Positions 19,696 to 29,440 of a stretch of DNA of 64,000 nucleotides are shown piece after piece (the first letter of the stretch is position 1; each line of letters begins with the position of its first letter). Origin of the DNA: an uncultured Ferrovum sp. (GTDB lineage: Bacteria; Pseudomonadota; Gammaproteobacteria; Burkholderiales; Ferrovaceae). The stretch spans positions 91,347-155,346 of the forward strand of contig CAITLJ010000021.1 of the NCBI GenBank assembly GCA_903893215.1. The letters are read 5' to 3'. Below the pieces are notes generated by a model that did no database searches, was not told the DNA's origin, and saw only the letters and a list, made by a program, of their open reading frames with translations. The position numbers and the translations under genes are program-made.

Positions 19696-20600
19696 TGGGC
19701 AGCCTCCAGCAGCAAGGCTATGCCCTGCGTCAGGCACTGGTTCGACTGGCGCGAGCGCCGGTCGCCCATCTGTTCACCGTGCTGGTGATCAGCCTGTCGT
19801 TGGCGGTCCCGCTCGTGCTGTACCGATTGGTGAGCGACCTCGGTGCGCTGGCAAGGGCGCAGGCGGGTCCGCCCCAGCTCACCGTGTTCCTGCGCATGGA
19901 CGCCAGCGAGGCCTTGATCACCAGCACACGGACGGCGCTCCAGGCACGGCCCGACCTTGAGGCGGTCCGTTATGTCTCGCCGGACGCCGCTTTGCAGGAC
20001 ATCCGGCGCAGCACGCGCATGGAGGACGTGCTGGCCGGACTGGACGGCAACCCGTTGCCCGGCGCATTTGTTGTGCGACCGCGCCAGGGGGAACCGGAAG
20101 GCTTGGTGACGCTGCAGAAGGCCCTGCGCGCCCTGCCCGGCGTTGACCTGGTGCAATTCGACGCCGAATGGGCACGTCGGCTTTACGCCCTGGGCCAATT
20201 GAGCGAGCGCGGGGTGCTGATGCTGGGGGGTGTGCTGGTGGCGGGCTTGCTCAGCGTGGTGGTCAACACGCTGCGTCTGCAGATCCTGGCCGCACGCGAA
20301 GAGATCGAAGTCTGCAAGCTGATGGGGGCGAGCAATGCCTTTGTTCGGCGCCCGTTTGTCTATTTTGGGGTGCTGCAAGTGTTACTTGGCAGCCTGCTCG
20401 CCATGGGCTTGGCCGAACTGGCGCGTTGGTCGATCAATCAGGCCAGCACCGACTGGCTGGCGCCTTTGGGTGTACACCTTCAACTGCAGGCACCCGATGC
20501 ACTTGAATGGGCCAGCCTGCTGGGGTGGGCGGTGATGATGGGTTGGCTGGCTTCTGCAGCCACGGTGGCCGCATTCCTGCGTCAGTTACGTTCCACCTGA
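19692..20600 (+). CDS. ftsX: Cell division permease-like protein FtsX
   Basis: Membrane partner of FtsE, 302 residues with four predicted transmembrane segments and a periplasmic loop between the first and second that binds hydrolase activators. Hydrophobic segments are near residues 25-45, 175-195, 225-250 and 270-295. The conserved LQILAAREEIEVCKLMGA motif precedes TM2/3. Overlaps ftsE by four bases. rpoH follows behind its own promoter. Confidence 0.95.
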   Translation: MMGSLQQQGYALRQALVRLARAPVAHLFTVLVISLSLAVPLVLYRLVSDLGALARAQAGPPQLTVFLRMDASEALITSTRTALQARPDLEAVRYVSPDAALQDIRRSTRMEDVLAGLDGNPLPGAFVVRPRQGEPEGLVTLQKALRALPGVDLVQFDAEWARRLYALGQLSERGVLMLGGVLVAGLLSVVVNTLRLQILAAREEIEVCKLMGASNAFVRRPFVYFGVLQVLLGSLLAMGLAELARWSINQASTDWLAPLGVHLQLQAPDALEWASLLGWAVMMGWLASAATVAAFLRQLRST

Positions 20601-20684
20601 GGGTTTGTCTTACGAGGCGCGCGGTTCCCGGTGGGTGCGGTATTGATCACCGTTTCGGGTCGAACAAGGGAACCGGTCGCAATA

Positions 20685-20711
20685 CTGGCACTCTCATTCT
20701 TCGAGTGCTAA
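20685..20711 (+). promoter_or_regulatory. CIRCE operator (HrcA site) in the rpoH promoter
   Basis: CTGGCACTC, nine bases, then GAGTGCTAA. The consensus CIRCE is TTAGCACTC-N9-GAGTGCTAA: the right arm is perfect, the left arm matches 7 of 9 and the spacer is exactly nine. It overlaps a promoter-like pair (TGGCAC at 20686-20691, TAATAT at 20709-20714, 17-bp spacer), the geometry expected of a repressor site. Confidence 0.85.
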
Positions 20712-20762
20712 TATTTTGCGGATCGTCGCGGTCACTCGCCACGGATCCAGCAGGAGGTCGCA

Positions 20763-21626
<864 letters not shown>

Positions 21627-21680
21627 ACCTCCTGACTGCACGGGCGGGTGCAGGGGGGTTATGTTCGGAGCTTGATCGGC

Positions 21681-22277
21681 TTATTCGACCAGCAACCGTT
21701 TAAGGTCGGATGCCATTCCGGCTGGTGTGGCCTCAGGCCCATAAAGCAGTCGCGGCGCGCCGGTGCGGTCCAGCAAATACACGAAGCCGGCATGCTCAAA
21801 ACTGGCTGCACTGCCTTCCTTGCGCTTGGAATACACCCGGAAGTCTTTGGCAGCCGCGGCCAGTGCCGTCTGCGTACCGGTCAGCCCGATGAAGTCCGGC
21901 CCGAACCCCGCCAGGTAAGACTTGAGCACCGCAGGGGTATCGGTATCTGCATCCACCGTGACGAACAAAGCGCGCACCTGATCGCGCTGTGGTCCCAGCA
22001 GGGTGAGCGCGCTTTTCAGGTGTCCGAGAGTCTCCGGACAGATATCCGGACACTGCGTGAAACCAAAATAAAACAGCTGCAACTTGCCGCGAAAATCGGC
22101 CGGAGTACGCGGCTGGCCATTCTGGTCGATCAGCGCCCATTGCTGTCCGTACCCGGCCCCCTTGATATCCACGCCGAAGTACGGCGTGGATTCAGGCTGA
22201 CACGCACTCAACAGCAGCGCAGCCGTCACGGCCAACAGTGGACCCCTCGGCAAGGCGCGCGCCAGCGCAGCCCACAT
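21681..22277 (-). CDS. SCO1/SenC-type copper chaperone lipoprotein
   Basis: Thioredoxin-fold protein that delivers copper to the CuA centre of cytochrome c oxidase. It has a lipobox at LLLSAC after a short signal peptide, so it should be anchored in the inner membrane facing the periplasm. The copper-binding CPDIC motif and the distal histidine in FEHAGFVYLLD are conserved. The 198-residue frame starts at ATG 22277, sharing one base with the cyoE stop (TGATG). It is the last gene of the oxidase assembly operon. Confidence 0.93.
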   Translation of the reverse strand: MWAALARALPRGPLLAVTAALLLSACQPESTPYFGVDIKGAGYGQQWALIDQNGQPRTPADFRGKLQLFYFGFTQCPDICPETLGHLKSALTLLGPQRDQVRALFVTVDADTDTPAVLKSYLAGFGPDFIGLTGTQTALAAAAKDFRVYSKRKEGSAASFEHAGFVYLLDRTGAPRLLYGPEATPAGMASDLKRLLVE

Positions 22278-23173
22278 CAGATCACCTGCGGAAAGTAGTG
22301 ATCCACCAACATCACGGCAAACAGAAGGGCCAGGTACCAGATCGACCAGGTGAAGGTGCGCCGGGAAATCGCGTCGGTGTAATGCTTCCAGACCTGCCAT
22401 GCGTACCACACAAAAATGCCCCCCAGGATCAAGGCGCCGATCGCATACAGACCACCCGACAGGCCGGATGCTACCGGCAACAGGCTGGCCGCCACCAGGA
22501 TCAGTGTGTACAGGAACACGTGCAGACGGGTGTATTCGTCGCCATGGGTGACCGGCAACATCGGGATGCCGGCGCGCGCGTATTCTTTCTTGCGGTAAAG
22601 CGCCAGCGCCCAGAAATGTGGCGGGGTCCAGACAAAGATGATCAGGAACAGCAGCAGGGCATCGGCGGTGACTTCGCCGGTCACGGCAGCCCAGCCAAGC
22701 ACCGGGGGCATGGCACCTGAGGCGCCGCCAATCACGATGTTCTGCGGGGTGGCGGGCTTGAGCAGGACGGTATAGATAATGGCGTAGCCGACAAAGGTGG
22801 CCAGGGTCAGCCACATGGTCAGTGCGTTCACCTGCGTGTAAAGCAATGCCATGCCCGTGCCACCCGTCAGCGAGGCCAGCGCCAGGACCTGGAATGAACT
22901 GATCGTGCCACGAGCGGTTCCGCGTGCGCGCGTCCGCGCCATCAGGGCATCAATCTGCTGTTCGACCAGACAATTGATCGCAGCGGCCGCTGCGGCGACC
23001 AGAAAGATGCCGATGGTGCCGCCAACCAGCACACGCGGCGCCACCATGCCTGGCACCGCCAGAAACATGCCAATCACTGCCGTGAAAACGATCAGCGCCA
23101 CCACGCGTGGCTTGCACAGATGCAAAAATTGCAGCAGGACGCCCTCTTCAACGGGCAGAGCAGTAGATTCCAT
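22277..23173 (-). CDS. cyoE: Protoheme IX farnesyltransferase (heme O synthase)
   Basis: UbiA-family integral membrane prenyltransferase converting heme B to heme O. The 298 residues include [15 protein letters not shown], the first Asp-rich loop [18 protein letters not shown] and the second region [15 protein letters not shown]. The start at 23173 ([11 protein letters not shown]) is two bases after the ctaA stop. Heme O is then used by CtaA, encoded upstream. Confidence 0.96.
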   Translation of the reverse strand: MESTALPVEEGVLLQFLHLCKPRVVALIVFTAVIGMFLAVPGMVAPRVLVGGTIGIFLVAAAAAAINCLVEQQIDALMARTRARGTARGTISSFQVLALASLTGGTGMALLYTQVNALTMWLTLATFVGYAIIYTVLLKPATPQNIVIGGASGAMPPVLGWAAVTGEVTADALLLFLIIFVWTPPHFWALALYRKKEYARAGIPMLPVTHGDEYTRLHVFLYTLILVAASLLPVASGLSGGLYAIGALILGGIFVWYAWQVWKHYTDAISRRTFTWSIWYLALLFAVMLVDHYFPQVI

Positions 23174-23175
23174 GG

Positions 23176-24201
23176 TCAGGCAGAGGCTTGATAGACAGTA
23201 CGGGAGAGGGGGCGGGCGCCGGCGGGCGCCACGGGTCGGCACAGAGTGGCGGTGTTGGTGGCCACCAGCGCCAGCAACAGCAGTGCGGCGCCGCCATTAT
23301 GCATTACCGCCAGAGGTAGCGGCAGTTGCCACACCACGATCGAGATGCCGATCGCCAGTTGTGCCGTCAGCGCCAGTAGCAGCAGCACGCCAAAGATGCG
23401 CAGGCCAGGCGCCCGCAGCAAGGTCAGGCCGAGCAGCAGCAGGGTGGTGCCAACCAACGCCGCACCGATCCGGTGGGTGAAATGGATGGCGGTCAACGCC
23501 GCGTTGCTGAGCAGGCCACCGTCTGCCGTATGCCCCAGTTCACGCAGGAGATGGAAGGCGTTGCCGTAATCGGTGTCGGGCGTCAGCGTGCCGTGGCAAA
23601 GCGGAAAATCCGGACAGGCCAGCGCAGCGTAATTGGTGCTGGTCCAGGCACCCAGGGCCACCTGCATCGCCAGCAACACCAGGCCAAGCAGGGCAAAGCG
23701 GCGCACCCCGGGCGACACGGCGGGGCCGTGTACGATGTCGGTCTGGCGCAAGGCCATCACGCTGAGCAAGGCAAAGGTGGTCAGGCCACCCAGCAGGTGC
23801 AGGCTCACGATCACCGGCTTGAGCAGCAAGGTCACCGTCCACATGCCAAGCATGCCCTGAAAGATCACCACCGCCACAAGGGCGCTAGGCAGTCCCGGGA
23901 TGCGGCCCGGTGCACGCTGACGCCAGGCCAATGCGCTCAGCAGCAGGATCAGGAAGCCCAGGCTGGTAGCAAAATAGCGGTGCACCATCTCCAGCCAGGC
24001 CTTGCGCGGCTCCACCGGCTTGCCAGGAAAGGCAACTTCGGCGCTGGCCTTGTCGGCGGCGGCTTCTGGCACGCCCACGTGTCCGTAGCAGCCTGGCCAG
24101 TCCGGGCAACCCAGACCGGCGTCATTCAGGCGTACATAGGCACCCAGCAGCACGATGCCAAGGGCGAGTGCTGCGGCAAGTATCGAGAGGGTCTTGAACA
24201 T
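23176..24201 (-). CDS. ctaA: Heme A synthase (CtaA/COX15)
   Basis: Eight-helix membrane enzyme that oxidises heme O to heme A for the aa3 oxidase. The 341 residues contain [19 protein letters not shown] and several conserved heme-ligand histidines ([32 protein letters not shown]). AAGGAAG precedes the ATG at 24201. Cotranscribed with cyoE and sco. Confidence 0.96.
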   Translation of the reverse strand: MFKTLSILAAALALGIVLLGAYVRLNDAGLGCPDWPGCYGHVGVPEAAADKASAEVAFPGKPVEPRKAWLEMVHRYFATSLGFLILLLSALAWRQRAPGRIPGLPSALVAVVIFQGMLGMWTVTLLLKPVIVSLHLLGGLTTFALLSVMALRQTDIVHGPAVSPGVRRFALLGLVLLAMQVALGAWTSTNYAALACPDFPLCHGTLTPDTDYGNAFHLLRELGHTADGGLLSNAALTAIHFTHRIGAALVGTTLLLLGLTLLRAPGLRIFGVLLLLALTAQLAIGISIVVWQLPLPLAVMHNGGAALLLLALVATNTATLCRPVAPAGARPLSRTVYQASA

Positions 24202-24247
24202 CGCAAACTTCCTTTGATTCGCCGAACCGGTGTCATCCGGGCCGGAA

Positions 24248-24865
24248 TTAACCGATCTGGGAGGCCTTCAGCAGGCGCTCCATGTCCTTCAGCACTTTTT
24301 TCAGGTCTGCATTGAGCGGATAGCGCAGCACCAGATTGCCGAGCGGGTCGACCACCCACAGGTGTGCATGCGCATCGCCCTGTTCGGGCGTAAAAGCGGT
24401 GGCAAGGGGCCCGCCCTGCAGGTGCAGGAAATGCGTGCCGGCGTAGTCGCGGGTGGTGCCCACGGCCACATGCGCCGAGTCTTCCAGCAACAGCACGCGC
24501 TCGACGCGGGTATCGTCATGTCCCAGTGCAGCCCGCACCTGACGCATGCCGTACAGCTTGGCCTGACAACCCTGCTCGCAGGATGACACGTCCTGCGCCA
24601 CCAGCACCCATTTGCCCTTCAGGCTGTCCAGGGTGAATGGCTTGCCCTCTTCATCCTGCAAATTGGCGGCTGGCAGCGGCGCCACCTCAAGCAGGGTGCC
24701 ATAGATGTGGCCGTTGGCCGGGTGGACCAGAAAATACCAGATATAGGACAGCACCACGGGAGAGGCAAATACCAGCAGCATCAACAGGATCTGCAGGCGC
24801 GCGGCGCGCTGCTTGCGCGGATCGGGTTGCGCCGACGTTGCGCTGGTCGGGGATGAAGTGCTCAA
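24248..24865 (-). CDS. SCO-like thioredoxin-fold membrane protein of the cox cluster
   Basis: A 205-residue protein with one N-terminal membrane segment (about residues 25-45) and a periplasmic thioredoxin-like domain. The domain holds a C-x3-C pair, SSCEQGC, similar to the copper site of SCO proteins. It sits between surf1 and ctaA, where Betaproteobacteria regularly encode such a protein, presumably for oxidase assembly. The TTG at 24865 is chosen because its bases overlap the surf1 stop (TTGA) and AGGA lies upstream. The alternative ATG far upstream would run 25 codons inside surf1. The exact role is not established. Confidence 0.75.
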   Translation of the reverse strand: MSTSSPTSATSAQPDPRKQRAARLQILLMLLVFASPVVLSYIWYFLVHPANGHIYGTLLEVAPLPAANLQDEEGKPFTLDSLKGKWVLVAQDVSSCEQGCQAKLYGMRQVRAALGHDDTRVERVLLLEDSAHVAVGTTRDYAGTHFLHLQGGPLATAFTPEQGDAHAHLWVVDPLGNLVLRYPLNADLKKVLKDMERLLKASQIG

Positions 24866-25590
24866 GATGGGCGTCCTGCCTTGCGAAAAAAATTGAAATA
24901 CAGATAAAGGGCCACGGTGGTGGCGGCCAGGCTGAACCACTGAAACGCATAGCCGCGGTGCATGTCGATGCCGGCATCTGGCGTTTCAACCACGGCCAGC
25001 AGGCCCGGACTGGCCGGCTCCGCCAACAGCACCAGCGGCAGCACCTCCAGATGATGGACCTCGGCATAGCGCGTCAGTTGCAAGTTTTGCCAAACCGGAC
25101 CGCTGACCACGTTTGACGACAACTCCATGTAGCGGGTCTGCGCCGGGGCAAGGTGACCAGTGACTGCCTGCGGACCGTCGGGCACAGGGACTTCGGGCGC
25201 CCTGGGATAGGTGGAACTGCGGGCCAGAAAACCGCGATTCACCAGCACGACTCGGTGCCCGAGTTGCAGCGGTGTCAGCACGTGATAGCCGGGTACGCCA
25301 TCGTGGTCGCGATTGTCGATGTAGATCTGCCCGGACGGCAGATAGGTGCCACTGGCCTGGGCGGCCCTGAAACGCAGCGTGTCCGCTGCCGACGCCAGCA
25401 TTGGCTGGTCGGCAAGCGTTACAGCGGGTGCCAGCCGGCGTTGTTCCAGCGCCGCCTGCAGCAAGGTTTTTTCTTGCGCCCGGTGCACTTGCCAGCGTCC
25501 AAGCAGCAAGGTGACCACCACCACCAACAGCGCAGCCAGGGTGGGAATCAGCCCCACCCGGCGCTGGACGGACCTGACGTCAGCAGTCAT
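24862..25590 (-). CDS. SURF1 family cytochrome oxidase assembly protein
   Basis: Membrane protein aiding heme A insertion into subunit I. The 242 residues have transmembrane helices at both ends (about 15-32 and 215-235) and the typical interior segments VPGYHVLTPLQLG and VLVNRGFLAR. A GGWGF-like conserved core is not obvious, but overall architecture and context are clear. AGAAGG precedes the ATG at 25590. It diverges from the DUF2909 gene with a 33-bp gap. Confidence 0.92.
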   Translation of the reverse strand: MTADVRSVQRRVGLIPTLAALLVVVVTLLLGRWQVHRAQEKTLLQAALEQRRLAPAVTLADQPMLASAADTLRFRAAQASGTYLPSGQIYIDNRDHDGVPGYHVLTPLQLGHRVVLVNRGFLARSSTYPRAPEVPVPDGPQAVTGHLAPAQTRYMELSSNVVSGPVWQNLQLTRYAEVHHLEVLPLVLLAEPASPGLLAVVETPDAGIDMHRGYAFQWFSLAATTVALYLYFNFFRKAGRPS

Positions 25591-25623
25591 GCTCTACCTT
25601 CTGTCACTGGTTGGAAATTTGTC

Positions 25624-25821
25624 ATGCGTGTGCTGGTGTTGCTTGCCTTGCTGATCATCGTCGGTAGCCTGGCCAGCGGGTTTTATTTCATGATCACCGA
25701 CAAGGGCAAGACGGATCGCGCCGTTCGCGCGCTCACCGTGCGCGTGGCAATTTCGGTCACGCTGTTCCTGTTGTTGATGGCGGGCCAGTACTTCGGACTG
25801 CTGCCCGACCGTCACCTCTGA
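25624..25821 (+). CDS. DUF2909-type twin-transmembrane protein
   Basis: A 65-residue protein with two hydrophobic helices (about 3-22 and 38-58) separated by a short charged loop (TDKGKTDRAVRALTVR). This matches the small twin-transmembrane family encoded between coxC and surf1 in many Betaproteobacteria. It is the only plus-strand gene inside the cox cluster. A role in oxidase assembly is assumed from context only. Confidence 0.8.
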   Translation: MRVLVLLALLIIVGSLASGFYFMITDKGKTDRAVRALTVRVAISVTLFLLLMAGQYFGLLPDRHL

Positions 25822-25831
25822 AAGTGGCAAA

Positions 25832-25860
25832 CCCGGGCGCACCTTGCGGTGTTGCCCGGG
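25832..25860. terminator. Hairpin between DUF2909 and coxC
   Basis: CCCGGGC/GCCCGGG stem with an inner CACC/GGTG pairing, located between two converging genes. No T-run follows on either strand, so termination is only a possibility. Confidence 0.4.
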
Positions 25861-25943
25861 CTGCTGGCACTGCGCTGCGCCCCTTGTTCCGGCGCAGCCA
25901 CGTTCGACAGATCCGACCAGACGGCCGGATCCGTCCTTCTGGC

Positions 25944-26789
25944 TCAGAGCCAGTAAACAAACACGAACAAGCCCAGCCAGACCACGTCCACAAAGTGCCA
26001 GTACCAGGACACGGCTTCAAAGGCAAAGTGGTGTTCCGGAGTGAAATGCCCCTTCAGGCTGCGCGCCAGGATCACGATCAGCATCAGGGTGCCCAGCGAG
26101 ACATGGAAACCATGAAAGCCGGTCAGCATGAAGAAGGTGGCACCGTACACGCCGGTGGCCAGGCTGAACGCGGCTTCGCCGTATTCGGTCATCTGGCAGA
26201 ACAGAAAAATCAGCCCCAGCGCCACGGTGGCGGCCAGTCCCAGAACCAGCTGGGTACGGTCGTTCTTCTTGATGGCCCAGTGCGCCCAGGTGACGGTGAC
26301 GCCCGATGTGAGCAGCAGCATGGTGTTGATGGCCGGCAGGCCCCAGGCCGACATGGGGTGGAATTCGGTGGCGTTATACGGCCCCATGCTGGGCCAGTCG
26401 GGCTTGAAACCCGGCCAGAGCAGCTGATTGTCAACGTCGCCCAGCAGCGGGACCGACATCTGACGCGCATAGAACAGGGCACCGAAGAACGCGGCAAAGA
26501 ACATCACTTCCGAAAAAATGAACCAGCCCATCGACCAACGGAACGAGGCATCCACCTGGGCGTTGTACTTGCCCGACTCGCTTTCGCTGATCACATTGCC
26601 GAACCAGCCAAACAGCATGTACGTCAGCGTGGCGAAACCGGCCGCCAGCAGCACGTAAGCCTGAGTCTTGCCAAAGTGCAGCAGGCTGACAAAGCCGATG
26701 GCCAGCAGGAACAGCGCGGTCGAACCTACCACCGGCCACTTGGACGGCGCCGGGACGTAATACACGTCATGCGTGGAGCTGGAGCTCAT
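25944..26789 (-). CDS. coxC: Cytochrome c oxidase subunit III
   Basis: Core subunit of the aa3 oxidase, 281 residues with seven predicted helices. Recognisable segments are YYVPAPSKWPVVGS, WFIFSEVMFFAAFFGALF and the conserved C-terminal FHGFHVSLGTLML and WYWHFVDVVWLGLF. GGGAG upstream supports the ATG at 26789. Lies downstream of ctaG and DUF2970 in the same direction. Confidence 0.97.
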   Translation of the reverse strand: MSSSSTHDVYYVPAPSKWPVVGSTALFLLAIGFVSLLHFGKTQAYVLLAAGFATLTYMLFGWFGNVISESESGKYNAQVDASFRWSMGWFIFSEVMFFAAFFGALFYARQMSVPLLGDVDNQLLWPGFKPDWPSMGPYNATEFHPMSAWGLPAINTMLLLTSGVTVTWAHWAIKKNDRTQLVLGLAATVALGLIFLFCQMTEYGEAAFSLATGVYGATFFMLTGFHGFHVSLGTLMLIVILARSLKGHFTPEHHFAFEAVSWYWHFVDVVWLGLFVFVYWL

Positions 26790-26860
26790 TGTTTTCTCCC
26801 TGTTTTAAAAATGTTTATGCAGTATGCGGTTAGTCGCGGTCCTAAGTGCTTGCGACCTGA

Positions 26861-27055
26861 TCATGCCTTGTGGGTGACATACATCACCAACCCCACCAGC
26901 GTGCCGATGAACAGCAGGGTGCAGATGATGCCCACCACGGCCACTTGGGCAAAGCTCAGCTTGGTGATGTCCGATTTGTAACCGGATTCGCTACGCACGC
27001 CAAGAAATGCCCAGAACACCGCAACAAAAGCCCGCCAGAGCTGAGCCAGAGCCAT
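26861..27055 (-). CDS. DUF2970 small membrane protein
   Basis: A 64-residue protein with a single transmembrane helix (about 38-60) and the family segment FWAFLGVRSESGYKSD. The start ATG shares a base with the ctaG stop (TGATG). DUF2970 genes are a fixed element of betaproteobacterial cox clusters between ctaG and coxC; the function is unknown. Confidence 0.88.
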   Translation of the reverse strand: MALAQLWRAFVAVFWAFLGVRSESGYKSDITKLSFAQVAVVGIICTLLFIGTLVGLVMYVTHKA

Positions 27056-27597
27056 CAGCCCTTGCCTCCTGCTTCGGCGGTGATATCAAAAAACGTGTAC
27101 GACAGTGAAATGCGGCTGATGTCCGTGGGCAGATCCGGCTCGACCACGAACACCACCTGCATGTCACGCGCTTCCCCTGGCGCAAAGGTTTGCTGATCAA
27201 AACAAAAACACTTCAACTTTTTGAAGTACGGCGCCGCAAGGCTTGGCGCGTAGCTTGGAACTGCCTGTGCGATCACCTTGCGGCCGGTATTGTTGACCAC
27301 CCGGTAGCGCACGGTGGTAACCACCCCTGGGTGCACCTGCACGATGGGATTGAGGGCCTCAAAGGTCCAGCCCAGCCCATTACTGTTGGACGCCACAAAC
27401 TCCACCGTGACATCACGGGTGGGATCGATGGAGCCACTGGCAGTCTGGGCCACCACCCGGCTTTGACTGATGCCGGTGGCCTCGCAGATCTGCCGGTAAA
27501 ACGGCACCAGCGCCAGGCCAAAACACCCCATCACGCAAGCAATGATGATCAGCTTGCGGGCTAGCAGTGCGTTGCGGTCAGCGAGGCTTGCGTTCAA
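27055..27597 (-). CDS. ctaG: Cytochrome c oxidase assembly protein CtaG (Cox11)
   Basis: Copper chaperone that builds the CuB site in subunit I. A single N-terminal helix (about 17-35) anchors a periplasmic Ig-like domain. The copper-binding motif is KKLKCFCFDQQTF (C-x-C), and ALVPFYRQICEATGI and VVFVVEPDLP are typical. There is no ATG; the TTG at 27597 gives a normal N-terminus 7 bases after the preceding small gene's stop, and another TTG at 27633 would overlap it. The start is therefore uncertain. Confidence 0.92.
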   Translation of the reverse strand: MNASLADRNALLARKLIIIACVMGCFGLALVPFYRQICEATGISQSRVVAQTASGSIDPTRDVTVEFVASNSNGLGWTFEALNPIVQVHPGVVTTVRYRVVNNTGRKVIAQAVPSYAPSLAAPYFKKLKCFCFDQQTFAPGEARDMQVVFVVEPDLPTDISRISLSYTFFDITAEAGGKG

Positions 27598-27604
27598 GGC
27601 GGTC

Positions 27605-27727
27605 TCAGAAAAACAGGTGGGTGACGGTGCCAAAAAAGAATGCCGCGGCCAGCGCTGCGCACAGGATGGCGGTCAAATACTTGTTGCCATGATGGCTGCG
27701 GCGCGCGACGGGATCGGGTTGGGACAT
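27605..27727 (-). CDS. Small cytochrome oxidase assembly protein (40 aa)
   Basis: A 40-codon reading frame starting at ATG 27727 between coxA and ctaG. The product has a polar N-terminus (MSQPDPVARRSHHGNK) and one transmembrane helix (TAILCAALAAAFFFGTVTHL). Small proteins of this size and shape are annotated as cytochrome oxidase small assembly proteins at this position in Betaproteobacteria. Easily missed because of its length. Role inferred from position. Confidence 0.75.
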   Translation of the reverse strand: MSQPDPVARRSHHGNKYLTAILCAALAAAFFFGTVTHLFF

Positions 27728-27737
27728 GTGCGATGAC

Positions 27738-27774
27738 GAGGGCGGCCAGCGTCTGTCCGACGCGTGCCGCCCTC
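27738..27774. other. Strong hairpin between coxA and the small cox gene
   Basis: A perfect 9-bp stem GAGGGCGGC/GCCGCCCTC encloses a second stem GCGTC/GACGC. It follows the coxA stop on the minus strand with no T-run, so mRNA processing or 3'-end protection is likelier than full termination. Confidence 0.55.
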
Positions 27775-27789
27775 TTTAGCCTCAGGAGA

Positions 27790-29367
27790 TCAGTGGAAAG
27801 CCGGCGGGGTTTCGAAGGTGTGGTACGGGGCCGGCGACGGCACGGTCCACTCCAGACCTTCGGCGCCTTCCCATGCCTTGGCTTCGGCCTTCACGCCACC
27901 GCGGATGCACTTGATCACCACGTACAGGAACAGCAACTGGCTGAAACCCAACAGGAACGCACCGATCGACGAAATCTGGTTGAACTCGGTGAACTGCGGT
28001 GCATAGTCCGGAATACGGCGCGGCATGCCGGCCAGTCCCAGAAAATGCTGCGGGAAAAAGGTGATGTTGAACGAGATGGCGGTAAGCCAGAAGTGCACCT
28101 TGCCCAGCGTTTCGTCGTACATGTGGCCGGTCCACTTGGGCAGCCAATAGTAAGCACCGCCCATGATCGAGAAGATGGCGCCAGAGAACAGCACATAGTG
28201 AAAGTGCGCCACCACGTAGTACGTGTTGTGCAGGGTGATGTCGACCGGCGTCACGGCCAGCACCAGACCGCTGAAGCCGCCGATGGTGAACAGCGAAACG
28301 AAGCCGATGGCGAACAGCATCGGGGTTTCGAAGGTGATCGACCCCTTCCACAGCGTGGCAATCCAGTTGAACACTTTCACGCCAGTGGGCACGGCGATCA
28401 GCATGGTGGCGTACATGAAGAACAGGTTGCCGGCAGCCGGCATGCCCACCGTGAACATGTGATGGCCCCACACGATAAACGACAGCAGGGCGATCGAAGC
28501 CGTGGCGTATACCATCGAGGCGTAACCGAACAACGGCTTGCGGGCGAAGGTGGGGATGATGTGCGAGATGATGCCGAAAGCCGGCAGGATCATGATGTAC
28601 ACCTCCGGGTGGCCGAAGAACCAGAAGATGTGCATGAACATCGTCGGGTCACCACCACCGGCGGCGTTGAAGAAGTGGGTACCGAAGTGGCGATCGGTAA
28701 GCAGCATGGTGACGGCACCAGCCAGCACGGGCATCACGGCGATCAGCAGGTAGGCGGTGATCAGCCAGGTCCACACAAACATCGGCATACGCATCAGGGT
28801 CATGCCAGGCGCACGCATATTCAGGATGGTGGTGATGATGTTGATCGAACCCATGATCGAGGAGGCACCCATGATGTGCACCGCCAGGATGGTCATGTCG
28901 ACCGAAATGCCGCCCTGGATCGACAGGGGCGGATAGAGCGTCCAGCCCGAACCGGCCGCACCGCCCGGGACCAGGAAGGAACCGACCAGCAGCGCTGCTG
29001 CCGGGGGCATCAGCCAGAAGCTCCAGTTGTTCATCCGGGCGAAGGCCATGTCGGAAGCCCCCACCATCAGCGGGATCTGCCAGTTGGCATAGCCCACGAA
29101 GGCCGGCATCACCGCGCCGAAAATCATCACCAGCGCATGGATGGTGGTGAGCTGATTGAACACGTCCGGATTGACGATCTGGATACCGGGCTGGAACAGC
29201 TCGGCACGGATCACCAGGGCCATGAAGCCGCCCACAAAGAACATGATCAGGCTGAACCACATGTACATCGAACCGATGTCCTTGTGGTTGGTGGTGGTGA
29301 AGTATCGGCCAATGCCTGCGGGGGCATGGTGGTGGTCATCGTGTGCGTGGGCGTGTGCGGCTTCCAT
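27790..29367 (-). CDS. coxA: Cytochrome c oxidase subunit I
   Basis: Catalytic heme-copper subunit (heme a, heme a3-CuB), 525 residues with twelve helices. Diagnostic motifs are [44 protein letters not shown] and [10 protein letters not shown], which hold the heme and CuB histidines. The N-terminus is His-rich ([12 protein letters not shown]). ATG 29367 has GGAG six bases upstream; a TTG five codons earlier is also in frame. It directly follows coxB. Confidence 0.97.
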   Translation of the reverse strand: MEAAHAHAHDDHHHAPAGIGRYFTTTNHKDIGSMYMWFSLIMFFVGGFMALVIRAELFQPGIQIVNPDVFNQLTTIHALVMIFGAVMPAFVGYANWQIPLMVGASDMAFARMNNWSFWLMPPAAALLVGSFLVPGGAAGSGWTLYPPLSIQGGISVDMTILAVHIMGASSIMGSINIITTILNMRAPGMTLMRMPMFVWTWLITAYLLIAVMPVLAGAVTMLLTDRHFGTHFFNAAGGGDPTMFMHIFWFFGHPEVYIMILPAFGIISHIIPTFARKPLFGYASMVYATASIALLSFIVWGHHMFTVGMPAAGNLFFMYATMLIAVPTGVKVFNWIATLWKGSITFETPMLFAIGFVSLFTIGGFSGLVLAVTPVDITLHNTYYVVAHFHYVLFSGAIFSIMGGAYYWLPKWTGHMYDETLGKVHFWLTAISFNITFFPQHFLGLAGMPRRIPDYAPQFTEFNQISSIGAFLLGFSQLLFLYVVIKCIRGGVKAEAKAWEGAEGLEWTVPSPAPYHTFETPPAFH

Positions 29368-29440
29368 CGCGATCTCCGTCAAGCTGAAACTGGTTTGGAT
29401 ACGGTGCTGCTACTGAGGGGAATACCGGTCAGGCCGGAAC

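Noticed and set aside
20686..20701. TGGCAC in the rpoH promoter as a sigma-54 promoter
   Set aside because: The -12 GC is missing at the required distance; the bases are better explained as the CIRCE left arm and a -35 element.
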